Origin: Diphasiastrum complanatum
Taxonomy: Eukaryota; Streptophyta; Lycopodiopsida; Lycopodiales; Lycopodiaceae
Direction of reading: 5' to 3'
Assembly (NCBI GenBank): GCA_029204225.1
Contig: CM055097.1
Location: 36,005,446-36,069,445, forward strand
DNA length: 64,000 nt
Shown here: piece after piece, positions 10,582-20,952 of the stretch
Position numbering within the stretch: position 1 is the stretch's first letter
Layout of the letters: every line of letters starts with the position of its first letter
Position numbers and translations under genes: made by a program
Notes under the pieces: model-generated
Told to the model about the DNA's origin: nothing
Seen by the model: the letters and a program-made list of their open reading frames with translations, nothing else
Databases searched by the model: none

Positions 10582-11684
10582 TGTCGTGTGTGTGAAACGA
10601 AAAATAGCTTGAAAAGAAAACAAACACAAAAAAAAAACGGACGAGAAACGAACTCGAACAGAAAGTGTTCGTGCACAGCGGAATGAGCTATATGACTCTT
10701 TCCCTAAGCATGACTACGCCTATCAGTAACGAACAGAACATTATTGATAGAAATCACGGTCGTTCTGATTACGTAACCAAACTTTACTAAAACACCAGAA
10801 GAATAATTTGTCGCGAACAGCTAGAAAAATTATCTGTCGCGAAAGATTCATGAAGAGCTTGACGAAGCTCGACTGAAAATTTGTCGCAAATGATTCGCGA
10901 AAGACAAGACTAAATATTAGTCGTCAACGACTAGACTAATAATAACTTGCTAAAACAGATTATCAGATTGAGCAACTAGAGAAATCAGACAGAATAAAAA
11001 CAAGCATAGCAATATTGACACAGATCTGAACGCAGAACAAAAGGGCTGTTATCAGATTGAGTATAACAAAATATACATGTCAATAATGCGATAGAGCACA
11101 AGACAATATCGGACGAAACCACGTGCTCTACAGAGCTAATTCAATCTGTAAAGGAATGAAACCTATTACTGACAATAAAGAATCAATGCACGAGGCATCT
11201 ACTTCGTCTATCTCTGATAAGCTTCTGATGTTAAATTTACACACACTTGATCTTCAATCTTTTAATCAATGATCAATCTCAATCAAGCTGAATACGCAAA
11301 TGGTATTTAGTATATATACACAATGTTACAGGTGTGTAGATGAAGAAAGTACAAAGTGAATGTGCTGTCTGTAGGAGATTGTGGGTAGTTGCAGTTGTTG
11401 TCAAATCCGTTATCACAGTTGCATGGGGTGAGCGTGAAAAGGGTGCGATGTTAGTTTTTGCTGAAGTGAACGTTGGTGATGATGTGAAAAATGTGTCACT
11501 CTGACGAAATGCCATAGGTTTTGATTTACAGGGTGCCTTTGCTTCCTAGGCACCTTTGGCATTTTGTAAGGCAGTGTCGTCTTTTTCGCCTGTCACAAAA
11601 ACACGTGTAAAGCACGGTGTCACGTTTTGTTCGCCTTTTCTTCGTCTGTGAGAATTTACATGTAAATATGCAGACTGCGCGACA
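10582..11684 (-). repeat. Probable solo LTR nested in the LARD-like element
   Basis: A block of different composition splits the two frames. It starts TGTCGTG and a CGCGACA lies at 11678-11684. It shares with the copia LTRs at 30312-31506 and 48460-49418 a central TTTAGTATATATA (11303-11315) and GTGTCGTCTTTTTCGC-type words (near 11573), with those words on the right as in the minus-oriented 48460-49418 LTR. No PBS or coding sequence adjoins it. I could not find a clean target duplication, so the exact ends are uncertain. Confidence 0.4.
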
Positions 11685-11703
11685 ACGTGAGTAAAAATAC
11701 AGC

Positions 11704-12846
11704 ATGAATGGAGGCAGATTAAAAATGGGATTTAGGAGAGTAGAGGAGATAAATTCAACAATGCTCAGTATGAAAGATCCAATGCAGGAAACTAATTCAA
11801 GTGAATCTGATGATTCTTCATCAACATCATCAAAAGATATACCAGAAGTGCAAATTGATGAAGAAAAACAGTTACAAACGATCGAAAAGCCTACTCAACA
11901 GATGGATCAGCCAAATTTATCAACAACCCTTGATTTTTCATTAAATTCACAAGAAGTGGCTAATCAATGTTTATGCACTGCTATGGAGTATACACAAGAT
12001 TGGGAATATCAATGTAATTTCCAATTTGAATCGAGCAAGAAAATTTCAAATGTGAGTACGATGTCAATGCAAGGACACCAATAATCAACTGAGGATAATG
12101 AAGACGACGCACAGAATTATGACGACAATATTTTTGTTTTTCATATTGATTTTCAATTGAACAGCACAAAGGCCAATTCAGGCAATGAAGTTGTCAATGA
12201 GGCAAATCACTCAAGGACCTCATCTTCCTTGAGATCACAAGAATCGTTGCATCACTTTCAACTGGAAGACTTGTCTAAGACTTCTTGTGAAATTGGTTTA
12301 ATAGACAAAGATACAACAACTGATCTATATCAATGCTTCACATTCAATATAGAGTGTACAACGAGATGTGATGAAACTTGTATTATACAAGCTGGAAATT
12401 CTCCTACCTATGAGATGGGACAAACAATCAAAGATCCATTATATCACAGTTTCCAGTTTGTGGTTCAAAGTATTGGGGATATCAATATTTTTGAACATGA
12501 TGATATGATCTACGAAAGATTTTTCGTAGAGACTTTGAGTGAAAGAGATACCATCACTCTTTGCAAGCATCTCAATCACTCAATATTCTTGGAAATGAAT
12601 GTCCATTTAGAGTATCATTTGTCATTTCTAGAGATGATCAATCAAAACGCATTGGTTCCTATATTGGGAATTGATCATGCCAATAATTCCTTTATGCAGG
12701 ATCTTCAAAGTTCCGATGCAAGGCTTATAGTTATCATTGAAGCATTTGGATTGAACAACAAAGTGACTACCCAACAACATGACAAAATCTTCCGACCAGC
12801 ACAACCAGATGCAATGCTAAAATATAATCCTAAAGGAATTGGATAG
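11704..12846 (+). pseudogene. Second ORF of the LARD-like element, unknown
   Basis: Two frames separated by a TAA at 12082-12084 read as one ~380-residue protein. The first half is acidic and Ser-rich (SSESDDSSSTSSKD); the second is mixed, with several Cys and His (TTRCDETCIIQAGN; CKHLNHSIFLEMN). I recognise no domain: no RT YVDD-like, protease DSG/DTG or integrase motif. After 12846 frames continue brokenly to the polypurine tract and end like a Ty3 pol terminus. It could be an eroded pol, an env-position ORF or captured sequence. Confidence 0.4.
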
Positions 12847-13137
12847 ATCATCCAATTTGTCATGATGTCGAAGAAGCAGACAAAAGATGATATTGCGATT
12901 TGGTTGTCAAAAAGCAATATGGTGTTTCATCCATCTATTTTTTGACCATCATTTTGCCTTCATGGGAACAAGGATTACAATCTGATGCAAGGAAAATGGA
13001 TTCAATTCGACAACTTTGGATCTGTAATGAGGCAGTAATTTTTCTACAGCGACACACCCTCAATCATGACTACTTAACCGAGGTGATCAAGCTGATCAGA
13101 CAAGCATTTTCATTTTTGAGGACAAAAAAGTTTAAGT

Positions 13138-13145
13138 AGGGGGAG
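13138..13145 (+). other. Polypurine tract
   Basis: AGGGGGAG directly abutting the 3' LTR. Confidence 0.85.
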
Positions 13146-13682
13146 TGTCATGATTTGTTAGTACATCCATGCTTATACATGCAAGATAATATCCAATGTA
13201 AGCTTTGTAGGCCCAAAAGGAGCTATTAGCCTTAAGAACAAGGCGATTCCCTCTTTAGGCCCTCCAAAGTAATTAATAAGGATAATAGGCCAACAAGGTC
13301 CCAATGTAGCCTAAATAGTACTTAACAAGGGCTAACTATCCCTCAAGATAATTAAGTTCAGTTAAGTGAGAGCATTGTCTATAACTAGGCAAGAGACATC
13401 ATTTTGTGGATCTTTTGGCTCATTTGCAAGTGAGGGCTTCTAGCTTCCTTGTGAATGTGAGCCATAGGGATCTTTATTGCTAGGTCTCATGTGCCCTATC
13501 CACATGAATCAATGCCCCATTTACATTGCTTTGTACTCTTTCTTTCATTGATAATGTGATTCCATTGAGATCTCCATGTTTCTAGCTTTCTATTGATATG
13601 GTATCATGATTGTCTTGTATTTTTCTTGCTTCTAGCTTTCCTTCTTTTGTAATTGCTAATTGCTTGGATTTGGCACATGACA
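13146..13682 (+). repeat. 3' LTR of LARD-like element
   Basis: Partner of 7020-7553, TGTCATG...CATGACA, followed by target duplication CATTG. 13688-14060 beyond it is AT-rich sequence without a gene that I can see; together with 6790-7019 it is the interrupted insertion site. Confidence 0.93.
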
Positions 13683-14071
13683 CATTGTTAGTATGATTAA
13701 GAATATGGGCCGAAATGTTCTCGAGTTGTTTTGAATATGTTACTAACAAGACAATAAATAAATTGTATCAAGAAGTTCAAAAAGTGTGCCTAGTTAGGTA
13801 TGTGCTTACTAGCAAAGCTAGAATTCTGAATGTTCAATAGGCTCTATGGGGCTATGAAAACTTTGATAGGAAGAGTAAATTTATAGTTCCGTTTTTCTCT
13901 CTATTCGAATTTTCAAGTATAGAAAACTTTTAATTGAGGTTTGCAAAAGTAATGCTTCAAAAGTCAACAATTTTCGAAGAAAGACATTAGAGGAGTTTTG
14001 AGCACCAAAAGGGCCTTTTGTCAAGATGTTGTTTTTGACTTTTCAACTATTCGATGTACACTTGGCCCAGT

Positions 14072-14391
14072 TATATATATACACCTGTGAAAGACCGTAA
14101 CGCTGTTGCCGGTCGATTTCTTTTTTGGAACTTTCCGGTCATATTTTTATACAATTCAAAACTCCCGCCGGACAGGGTCCTGACTTGTGATTGGACCGTA
14201 ATTGCTGTCCGTGAGTTTCCTGAGTGCCCGGGACATAACACTTGTTGTTAAAGTAAGTCTATCTTGATCTAACCGTAGTTAGAGTAACATATATGACTTA
14301 TGAAAGACCGCCAACATTTATTACAAATTTGGTTATTTATTTTCATACTGATTCAACTACATTTTAAACTCTGTTGTTCATCTTCTTTTAG
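14072..14391 (+). promoter_or_regulatory. TATA box and probable 5'-UTR intron of the 14.4-kb gene
   Basis: TATATATA at 14072-14081 lies about 320 bp upstream of the ATG. A good donor (AAA|GTAAGT, intron from 14253) and acceptor (TTTTAG, ending 14391) flank a 139-bp candidate leader intron eight bases before the ATG. No transcript evidence is available. Confidence 0.45.
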
Positions 14392-14398
14392 CTTTGCA

Positions 14399-15539
14399 AT
14401 GGCTTCTGGAAGCCATAGACCACGAAGCAATATTGTCTCAGTTTCTGTTTGTAATGAAAAAGACTCTGATGGCTCTTGGATACCACGTATCTATAGAAAA
14501 TTTCACTGGGTTCTCATGCATCCCTCATCAAGAGTTTTTTTTGGTAAAAAGAAAAAATCAAATATGGATTATAGGAATTTTTGGAGTAGAATTTTAGACT
14601 TCAAAATTTCACCCTGTGGTCGATCCATTTTAGAGGTCTTGATTCAACATGTCTACATGCATAAAGAAATTAGAGTGGAAGGCGTAAGTTCAAATGATAG
14701 ACTCAAATGCAATTGTAAGTTTTGGAGAATTTTTTGCTTTGAGCTTTGCATTAATCATTTAGACGTGTATCTGAGTATTTAAATGACATATAATTTTATG
14801 GATTTGTGCAGATTTGTATCCATCAAGCATAATCGAATGGCAACCTATACAATCTCTTGTCGGCATCATGGATGTTATTCATTCTGATATTGGTCTTCTG
14901 CAATACAAGAACCGCTCCACGAGATCTCCATTTTACACACCATCCAGTTTAGGTGGAAAATTAGAGACGATATCATTACCCTCTTTCTCAAGCAAAGAAT
15001 GGATTCCTCCAGATTCCACCATAGTAGAGAGCTTCCGATCAAGATTTTTTATGGACATTCAAAACTGTATGAAATGTAGCACAGGTTCTGAAAACAATAT
15101 ATTGCACCGGTTTTTGCCTATTGCAATTTTTGTTGATTTTTTTGTTGAATGTAATATTCATAAAACAATGACAATGTTTATTTGTAATGCTTTAACAGAC
15201 AATATGTTATCAAGCCTCCTTGATGATCATTGGGATAAAAAGAGTAATGGCAATGTCGAGTGCATAGTTAATAGATCGTCAATGAAATTTAGATATCTTA
15301 TAGAAAAACAAGTGCTTTCTTTAACATTTTATTATAGAAGATGGTCCAAAGTTGGCAATGGATGGAAAGCATTGGATGAGAATTTTACAGTGGATCATCA
15401 AGATCAAATAGAAATTCAAGTGAGGAAAAATAATTCTACTCTTACAACAATTGAGGTGGAAGAAGATTGGATACTCAATCACATTCGATCAAAGCTTACA
15501 TTGCTGCAATATGATATTCCTAAACACTTATGTTTTTGA
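14399..15539 (+). CDS. Intact two-exon gene of unknown function, 347 aa
   Basis: Exon 1 runs from ATG 14399 to 14714 and exon 2 from 14812 to the TGA at 15537-15539. The intron (14715-14811) has a strong donor GTAAGT and acceptor TTTGTGCAG, and the join keeps the frame with no stop over 347 codons. The protein starts MASGSHRPRSNIVSVSV, has a Lys-rich GKKKKSNMDY, aromatic-rich YYRRWSKVGNGWKALDE near residue 290 and no obvious signal peptide or membrane helix. I do not recognise the family. It is the best-preserved gene in the window and sits beside the H3-like/Ulp1 and transposase-like genes, so it may belong to the same mobile unit or be a host gene. Confidence 0.6.
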
Positions 15540-16045
15540 GTCAACAAGAGATTGGTAGGTGTATGTGTATTTATTTCAGTACACATTTGAAATGACTTTC
15601 AATGATTTTATTTAAACATGTTTTAGTGTTTTCAGTATTGCAATATTTCATTTGACATAATCTCAATGTTGATATTGTTTAACAAGTTTTTTTGATGTAC
15701 AGGTAAGACCAAGACAAGAAAGTCGCATAGAGTGCAAGGACTTAAATAGAAGCGTAGAAATTGTTGAAACCGCATAAACATTGGAATGATAGACGAGCAA
15801 CATCAATGTACTTTTTCAAAAAAAAAAAAAATACAAAGAAGTATCAAGTGACTTCAAGATTTCATCGAACAATTTGTATTTAGTATTTTGAAGAATGTAC
15901 ATTGTTTTTGAAATCGATATAATATATTTGTGGCATTCAGTAATAGCCCACTTTCTATCTGCCTATCTATTGTTCTATGGATCATCATGTGATGATATAT
16001 TTCTATGTGTCTGTCATAACTTATGTGACAATATTTACATTTCAA
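15540..16045. other. Intergenic stretch between convergent genes
   Basis: AT-rich, between the TGA-ended gene on the left and the minus-strand Ulp1 gene on the right. No convincing exon, terminator signal or repeat seen. Confidence 0.5.
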
Positions 16046-17356
16046 TCAAAGTGCTTGAGGCATATCCTCGAGCACTGTAACCTCATACACGGATCCCCTG
16101 GCAGGTTCATCCGAGGCACCTTCATGCTTGTAGGACCTTGCACACAATAGTAAAATTTCTAACATTTCATGCCGATACTGATGAATCACATTTGTTGATA
16201 CCTCAGGACATTGGAACTGCAAAAAAAAATATCGAGTGTATGTATGCATTAGCCAATGTTTAAAAATATATAAATTCACAAAGTTAATAATATATCATCA
16301 GGATACTAGAACATTGAAAAAAATACCTCACGGATACTAGCATCTGGAGGTTGCACCATATACCAATCCAAGAATGATTTAACATTCCAGGTTGAATACC
16401 ATCCGCAGCTGAAAGCATCATCTTGTTGCGAAGACTGAGAAATCACAGCGAAAAATTGTTAAATTATAATTCAATATAATTCTAAACTACATGCCATCAT
16501 GCAAATAAAATACGTAAAAAGATACTTTTTACCTTTGCATCAACAACCTCTATGTTGGTATTTACAACCAGCCCATCCGGCCTGGGCAATAGCTCCACCA
16601 TCCTTTTGTACATGGATTTAATCATGGAATAAGTGGCATGCAAAGAATTCATTGTCATGCACACACAGTGTGCAGCTTCCAGTCGAATCCACTTTCATGG
16701 ATATGATGTGCACACTCCAATGTTTGCTACCAGAAAGAGACAAGCAATGAATTACTAGAATCTATAAGAGTTTCCAAAAGACATCTTACAAAAAATAGGT
16801 ATTACAAGAAGAAACTATCTTACTTTGAACAATATGGGATGATGAACATTGATGCCTCTTTGCTAGTGTGCCTGAAGAGCCTTTTGGCTTTCCTCTCTTT
16901 ATTCAACAGATGCCCAAAAAATGGAGATACAACAAAAATCTCCTTCGTGACTGTATATGTATATTTATGTACATAGCATGCACAAGCAGATTCAACTACT
17001 GTGTCTGAGATATATGAGGTCTTCTCTTTTAGCTCCCTACAATGCGGGTCTTTAATATGCATTGCAAAATTAATATCGTGTATACAAAACATAAACTCCC
17101 CTCCGAGATCATCTATTTTCTTGGCTATATACAGGTCAAAATCAATGTACCTCTCAGAATCAAAAAATGTGTCTTTAGGTTCATTTGGAAGTCTGATGTG
17201 CAACTCTTTATCAGTTGCATCAACATCAGAAAGAGCTGGGCGACTTGGGTTGCGAATGCTTGGGTTGTGCTTGCTTTCTCTTTTTGCGGGGTGGGACAGG
17301 CCCCCTTTCAAGAGGAACTTGCCTCTGTGTGAATCCAGACTTAAAAATGCTGTCAT
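16046..17356 (-). pseudogene. Ulp1-like SUMO protease (peptidase C48), four exons
   Basis: Ulp1 proteases remove SUMO-type modifiers. Minus-strand exons: about 17356-16824, 16726-16533, 16434-16327 and 16216-16046, with GT-AG introns and compatible phases. The amino half has the family's spacing of a YISDTVVESAC helix, VVSPFFGHLL and FIIPYCSN. The catalytic residues are visible: His in NKHWSVHIISM, Asp in CVHD, Gln and Cys in SSQQDDAFSCGWY. One base too many just after CVHD shifts the frame to MNSLHATYS, and another shift separates this part from the histone-like segment upstream. With those two shifts repaired the active-site set would be complete; as written it is broken or contains sequencing errors. 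Ulp1 domains occur both in host genes and in plant DNA transposons. Confidence 0.75.
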
Positions 17357-17679
17357 AGATGTTTCGAAGCCTCATGACAAGAAGCATGTCCTTGGGCATC
17401 AGTGTCACCCTCTTGCCATGAATGGAGCACAACATCAAATCCTCAAACAATTTTGTCTGGAAGTCCTCGTATGCAGTATGGAGAGCCTCCAATGCAGTGA
17501 TATTCCACCTCACTGCATAGGGCAGACGGGTGGTCATGTCTTGTGTAACCTCCCTCACAGCCCGGTAGAAGGCTGCTTTTGGGATCAGAAGTTTGGTGAT
17601 CCTCTGCAAGGCCCTGATGTCCCTCAACCATGGATGACAAGGTCTACCGCGTCCTTGCAGACGTACGAGTTTGGATGTC
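17226..17679 (-). pseudogene. Divergent histone H3-like domain with basic tail (CENH3-like)
   Basis: The minus-strand frame matches the histone H3 fold from the alpha-N helix to alpha-3: WLRDIRALQRITKLLIPK, then AFYRAVREVTQDM, a loop-1 region with Arg-Trp (YAVRWNITALEALH) and LCSIHGKRVTLMPKD. The loop is longer than in canonical H3 and RW...ALEAL resembles centromeric H3, but the tail with K4/K9/K27 is absent upstream. A Lys/Arg/Pro-rich extension (PPRKKRKQAQPKHSQPKS) replaces the short H3 C-terminus and runs by a one-base shift into the Ulp1 frame, suggesting one fused protein. A possible 3' splice site (CCCTAG) lies at 17680, so an upstream exon may be missing. Confidence 0.75.
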
Positions 17680-17756
17680 TAGGGACGGGACGGTTGAACG
17701 AAACTGGTAAGCCTAGCGGTTTGTTTCGTCCGAGCTATTGAGGCCGAATATCTATA

Positions 17757-18004
17757 CTATGCGAGGACAGAGAACAACAGAAGAGACACTAAGAACTCTA
17801 ACGGTGATATTGCTACAACGCGAGAGAGTGGCAAAGTCAAGCGGGGAGAGGCAGGGCTCTTTTGATGGCGATACTGGGAAAGTAAAGCTGATATCGCTAC
17901 GACGCGAGAGGGTGTAAGGAACAGGCATGGGGAGGAGGTCGTTCGCATGATGGCGATATCACGAATTCATTTCATATGGATGCAATCAAACGTGACAGCG
18001 AATT
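17757..18004. repeat. GC-richer intergenic DNA with short direct repeats
   Basis: GATAT(T/C)GCTAC(A/G)ACGCGAGAG occurs near 17804 and 17892, and GATGGCGATA near 17865 and 17948, giving two imperfect ~88-bp units upstream of the H3-like segment. Confidence 0.5.
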
Positions 18005-18400
18005 GTGCGAAAACCTGTACAATCCCCGGGAATAGATTCATCCCTGTCCAATTATTTGAAGTGCTTTGTGAATAAAGAGATTTGCATTCATCATAGCAAA
18101 TTTTCTTCAGATGCTGCGACAATAATAATGGCAATTAAAGCGTTATCCTATTTCTTGAACGGGCATAAATACCCTCTGAATATATATAAAATTATTTTTG
18201 CAAAGAGAGACATTGACATAAAAGTATTTGGCTATGTAGCTGAGGAAGTTTCGAAAAGGTCTTCCTCCTTAGTTGTTTTCTCTGGATACATTGACTTGAG
18301 CAAAAGAAGATCGATTGATTTTCTAGATCCATATGATAGAAATTTTTTTTTTCATGACCACACAGCAAAGCTGATCATTAAAGACAAAGAGAAACAATGA
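18005..18400 (+). CDS. Orphan 131-codon frame, unknown
   Basis: Open from 18005 (no ATG at the start; first in-frame ATG at 18128) to TGA 18398-18400. Residues include NYLKCFVNKEICIHH and SLVVFSGYIDLSKRRS. No domain recognised. The lack of an ATG suggests an exon or a fragment. It lies on the opposite strand between the H3-like and transposase-like genes. Confidence 0.3.
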   Translation: MRKPVQSPGIDSSLSNYLKCFVNKEICIHHSKFSSDAATIIMAIKALSYFLNGHKYPLNIYKIIFAKRDIDIKVFGYVAEEVSKRSSSLVVFSGYIDLSKRRSIDFLDPYDRNFFFHDHTAKLIIKDKEKQ

Positions 18401-18563
18401 TTTTGCCTTGGATTGTACTACACATGATGCGATATAATACATATACTTTTTTCGACTGATATCATGAAAATTACTATGGGTTGAGTCTTGCATCAATATT
18501 ATTTTTGTCTATAAATTTGCATGCCTTTCTAAATTTTTGATAATTGGTTGATCTAGTTTTATA

Positions 18564-20952
18564 TCAAATTTGAACATGTCTATAGAACCATTGAAATAGC
18601 TGGATGATGTAACTATTTTTTTGAGATGTTCCACCATGTTGTGTATTTGGATGAATTGCTGCTCTGGCTTGCCAATGTGATTTCTCCATTCCTTGTGATA
18701 ACCAAATACTTAGACTGCCGTAAGCTTTTGCAAAAAATGATGCATGATGTCGTAAAATGTGCTGCAATATCAGAGATACAAATATTGTCATATTAATCAT
18801 TTTAAATTTAGCATATGTGCAATGAGATTATAAATCGAAGAGTTAGTTACATTGAAAAGATATTTACCATATAATGCGTAATATGATCTTCACCCCAGGC
18901 GTCTTTAACTACATCCACAAACTCAATTGTTGATTTCTCAATTAGTAGGACGTCAGTATCAGATAGTTTATCTTTTCTGAGCAATTTGACCATGTCGTCA
19001 AGCTTTGTCCAGACTTCAACTTTTTTAATCCTCGTTGTTCCTTTTTCTTCAAAATCCTTTGTGGCATTGAGTACATCTATCCAAATTGAGTACTGGAATT
19101 TAAGTGGTTTTCCAGAATGATTTGATAAGAAATGACGAGCTTTGGGTCCTCCTATACTTGGTTTGCATGGGATGTTTCCCGTTTTCCCTGAAAGCTTCTC
19201 GTCCTTTTGTATTTTAACGTGTCCTTTATGAAGTCCCGCTTTTGATAAAACTTCTTCCAATCGAGCCATTGCCTTTTTGGCTAATGACTCTGGCTTAGTA
19301 TTCCAAGCAAACCAAATATGAAGGTATATCAATTTTTTAATGATTCTAACCTCTCCATGTAGTGTACAAATGTGAACATTTTTAAGCGGAATCGGTAGTA
19401 CTGGTTTCCAAGTCGGATCTTCTATATCCCTTGAAACTCTCGTGCTCCTCGACATGTCATGTGTAGTTTTCATGCAATAGAGGCATGGATGTTTTGAATT
19501 TGCTCCATGTGAGACGTTGAACATGCACTTCAACGATTTCAGGTCTCCAGCCAAATGCCATTCCACCTTAAAATCACCTACTCCAGGAACTTTGAGTGGT
19601 GTGTCGCTCATATGATTCTTAATTATCTCTGGATATTCTGTTTTATTAAAAATCCAAAATAAAATGTCATGATCTTCTTTTAAAACCTGTTTGAAACACA
19701 AAATCATGAACTATTTTAGGAGAATTGAACTCAGACCTATAATAACAAAACAATATTAGCTTAAAACACAAAACCATTAATTCTCGAAATGAATTAGTTG
19801 CTAGCACTCAATAGAATAGATTTAAACCTGGAAAGCTGCCACTCACCAAATATTATTTTCGGACTGCACACTGAAATCAAGACTCTCCAAGTTTATCGTA
19901 TTGCTTAATGCTCCATTCATAATTGTAACACTAACCCTTTCCAGCTTTTGTCCCTTTATTACTTCTAATTCATCTAAATTGAGAACTAATATCAATTTTT
20001 CAACACTTTCATTTGTGATTCCATAAAACTTTACAATAAATCTCAATAAATGATTCAGAACTGCAAACATATTGTTGGTAGAATCATATGACAAAGTGCC
20101 ATGTTTCGAGTTATAAATTTCATTTATATGGTAAGGAATACCAATGATGTTTAACACATCCCTCTCTAATTTGATTTGAAAGGGCCGGAGAATAGGAAAT
20201 TTTCTTATATGTACTTGTCCAAATGCCTCTTTGATAATTTTAAACATTGTGTCATATGCATCCCTACTAATACCAGAATAATCACATGCTCCTTGTATCA
20301 ATTTTCGGTCAATGATCTTGCCGACTTCGCCCATAAGGGCCTATGCAATCTTGGACTTGATTCGAGAATATCGTTAATTTCCAAGTAGACTCATTGTTGA
20401 CTTGGTTGTAAGTACTGCACTCAAAGACTTTCCAATCATGTCCTTGTCTTTTAGATTTTCATTGGTGACTAAAGCTGATTTGCAAAAGAAAAATAAGATT
20501 TAGAAAAAAAATAATTCACAACCATTGAGTGCTAGATTAAACAAAACACATGAATAGTTTAAAACATAATCTTACTTGAAAGCATTTATTCTTTTTCTCC
20601 GTTGACCCCCACTTGTTGAAAGCTCGTCAATACTTTTTAAAATAACTCTTTTTCGCTTATTGTTCAGTATTTTCTTCCGTAATGTGTTTACTTCTACATT
20701 TATTTGACAATATGAGGTACGCAATGTTTGTACAATTAGCTTTATATTGTCAGTTTCTTGTTTAAAGTTTAATATAATATCTTGCAAACGAGAATTATCT
20801 ATCTTCAAGATTTCATTCTCTTCTTTTTTTTGCAAAAAAATAGTTTCTTTTTCTCGGTAGTCAGTAAGCAAACCATTCAACATATTTTCCAAACAATGGA
20901 TTTTTTTCATTGAATTACTAATGCCATAACTTTTCAATCTTTCACAATAACC
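18564..20952 (-). pseudogene. Multi-exon transposase-like gene, 5'-truncated by a copia element
   Basis: Minus-strand exons: a coiled-coil part (20952-20583; LENMLNGLL, EENEILKIDNSRLQD), a long exon (about 20490-19813), exon 19690-18865 and exon 18776-18564 ending in TGA. Introns are GT-AG; the last junctions keep frame (THYM|HILRHH; VAAFQ|VLKEDHD). Motifs in order: LNLDELEVIKG, AGDLKSLKCM, a CLYC pair, HICTLHGEVRI, and EKSHWQARAAI with NTQHGGTSQK at the end. Acidic residues at such positions recall DDE/RNase H-fold transposases and large multi-copy eukaryotic proteins of unknown name; this assignment is inference. In-frame TAA, TAG and one TGA (after NNIW) mark decay. Confidence 0.55.

Larger units (their letters stand above)
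7020..13682 (+). mobile_element. Complete non-autonomous Ty3-type LTR element (LARD-like)
   Basis: LTRs of 534 bp (7020-7553) and 537 bp (13146-13682) start TGTCATG and end CATGACA (perfect 7-bp inverted ends). Both flanks carry the 5-bp target duplication CATTG (7015-7019, 13683-13687). PBS TGGTATCAGAGC is at 7559-7570 and a polypurine AGGGGGAG abuts the 3' LTR. The 5.6-kb interior has a gag-like frame and a second Ser/Asp-rich frame but no recognisable protease, RT, RNase H or integrase, so it would need proteins from another element. The internal 3' end (GAGGACAAAAAAG before the polypurine tract) is typical of Ty3/gypsy. The LTRs differ at roughly 5-6% of positions by eye, so it is not very recent. 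Confidence 0.9.

Noticed and set aside
17001-17741. Plus-strand frames overlapping the H3-like region
   Set aside because: Antisense shadows; the minus strand shows clear H3 and Ulp1 motifs.
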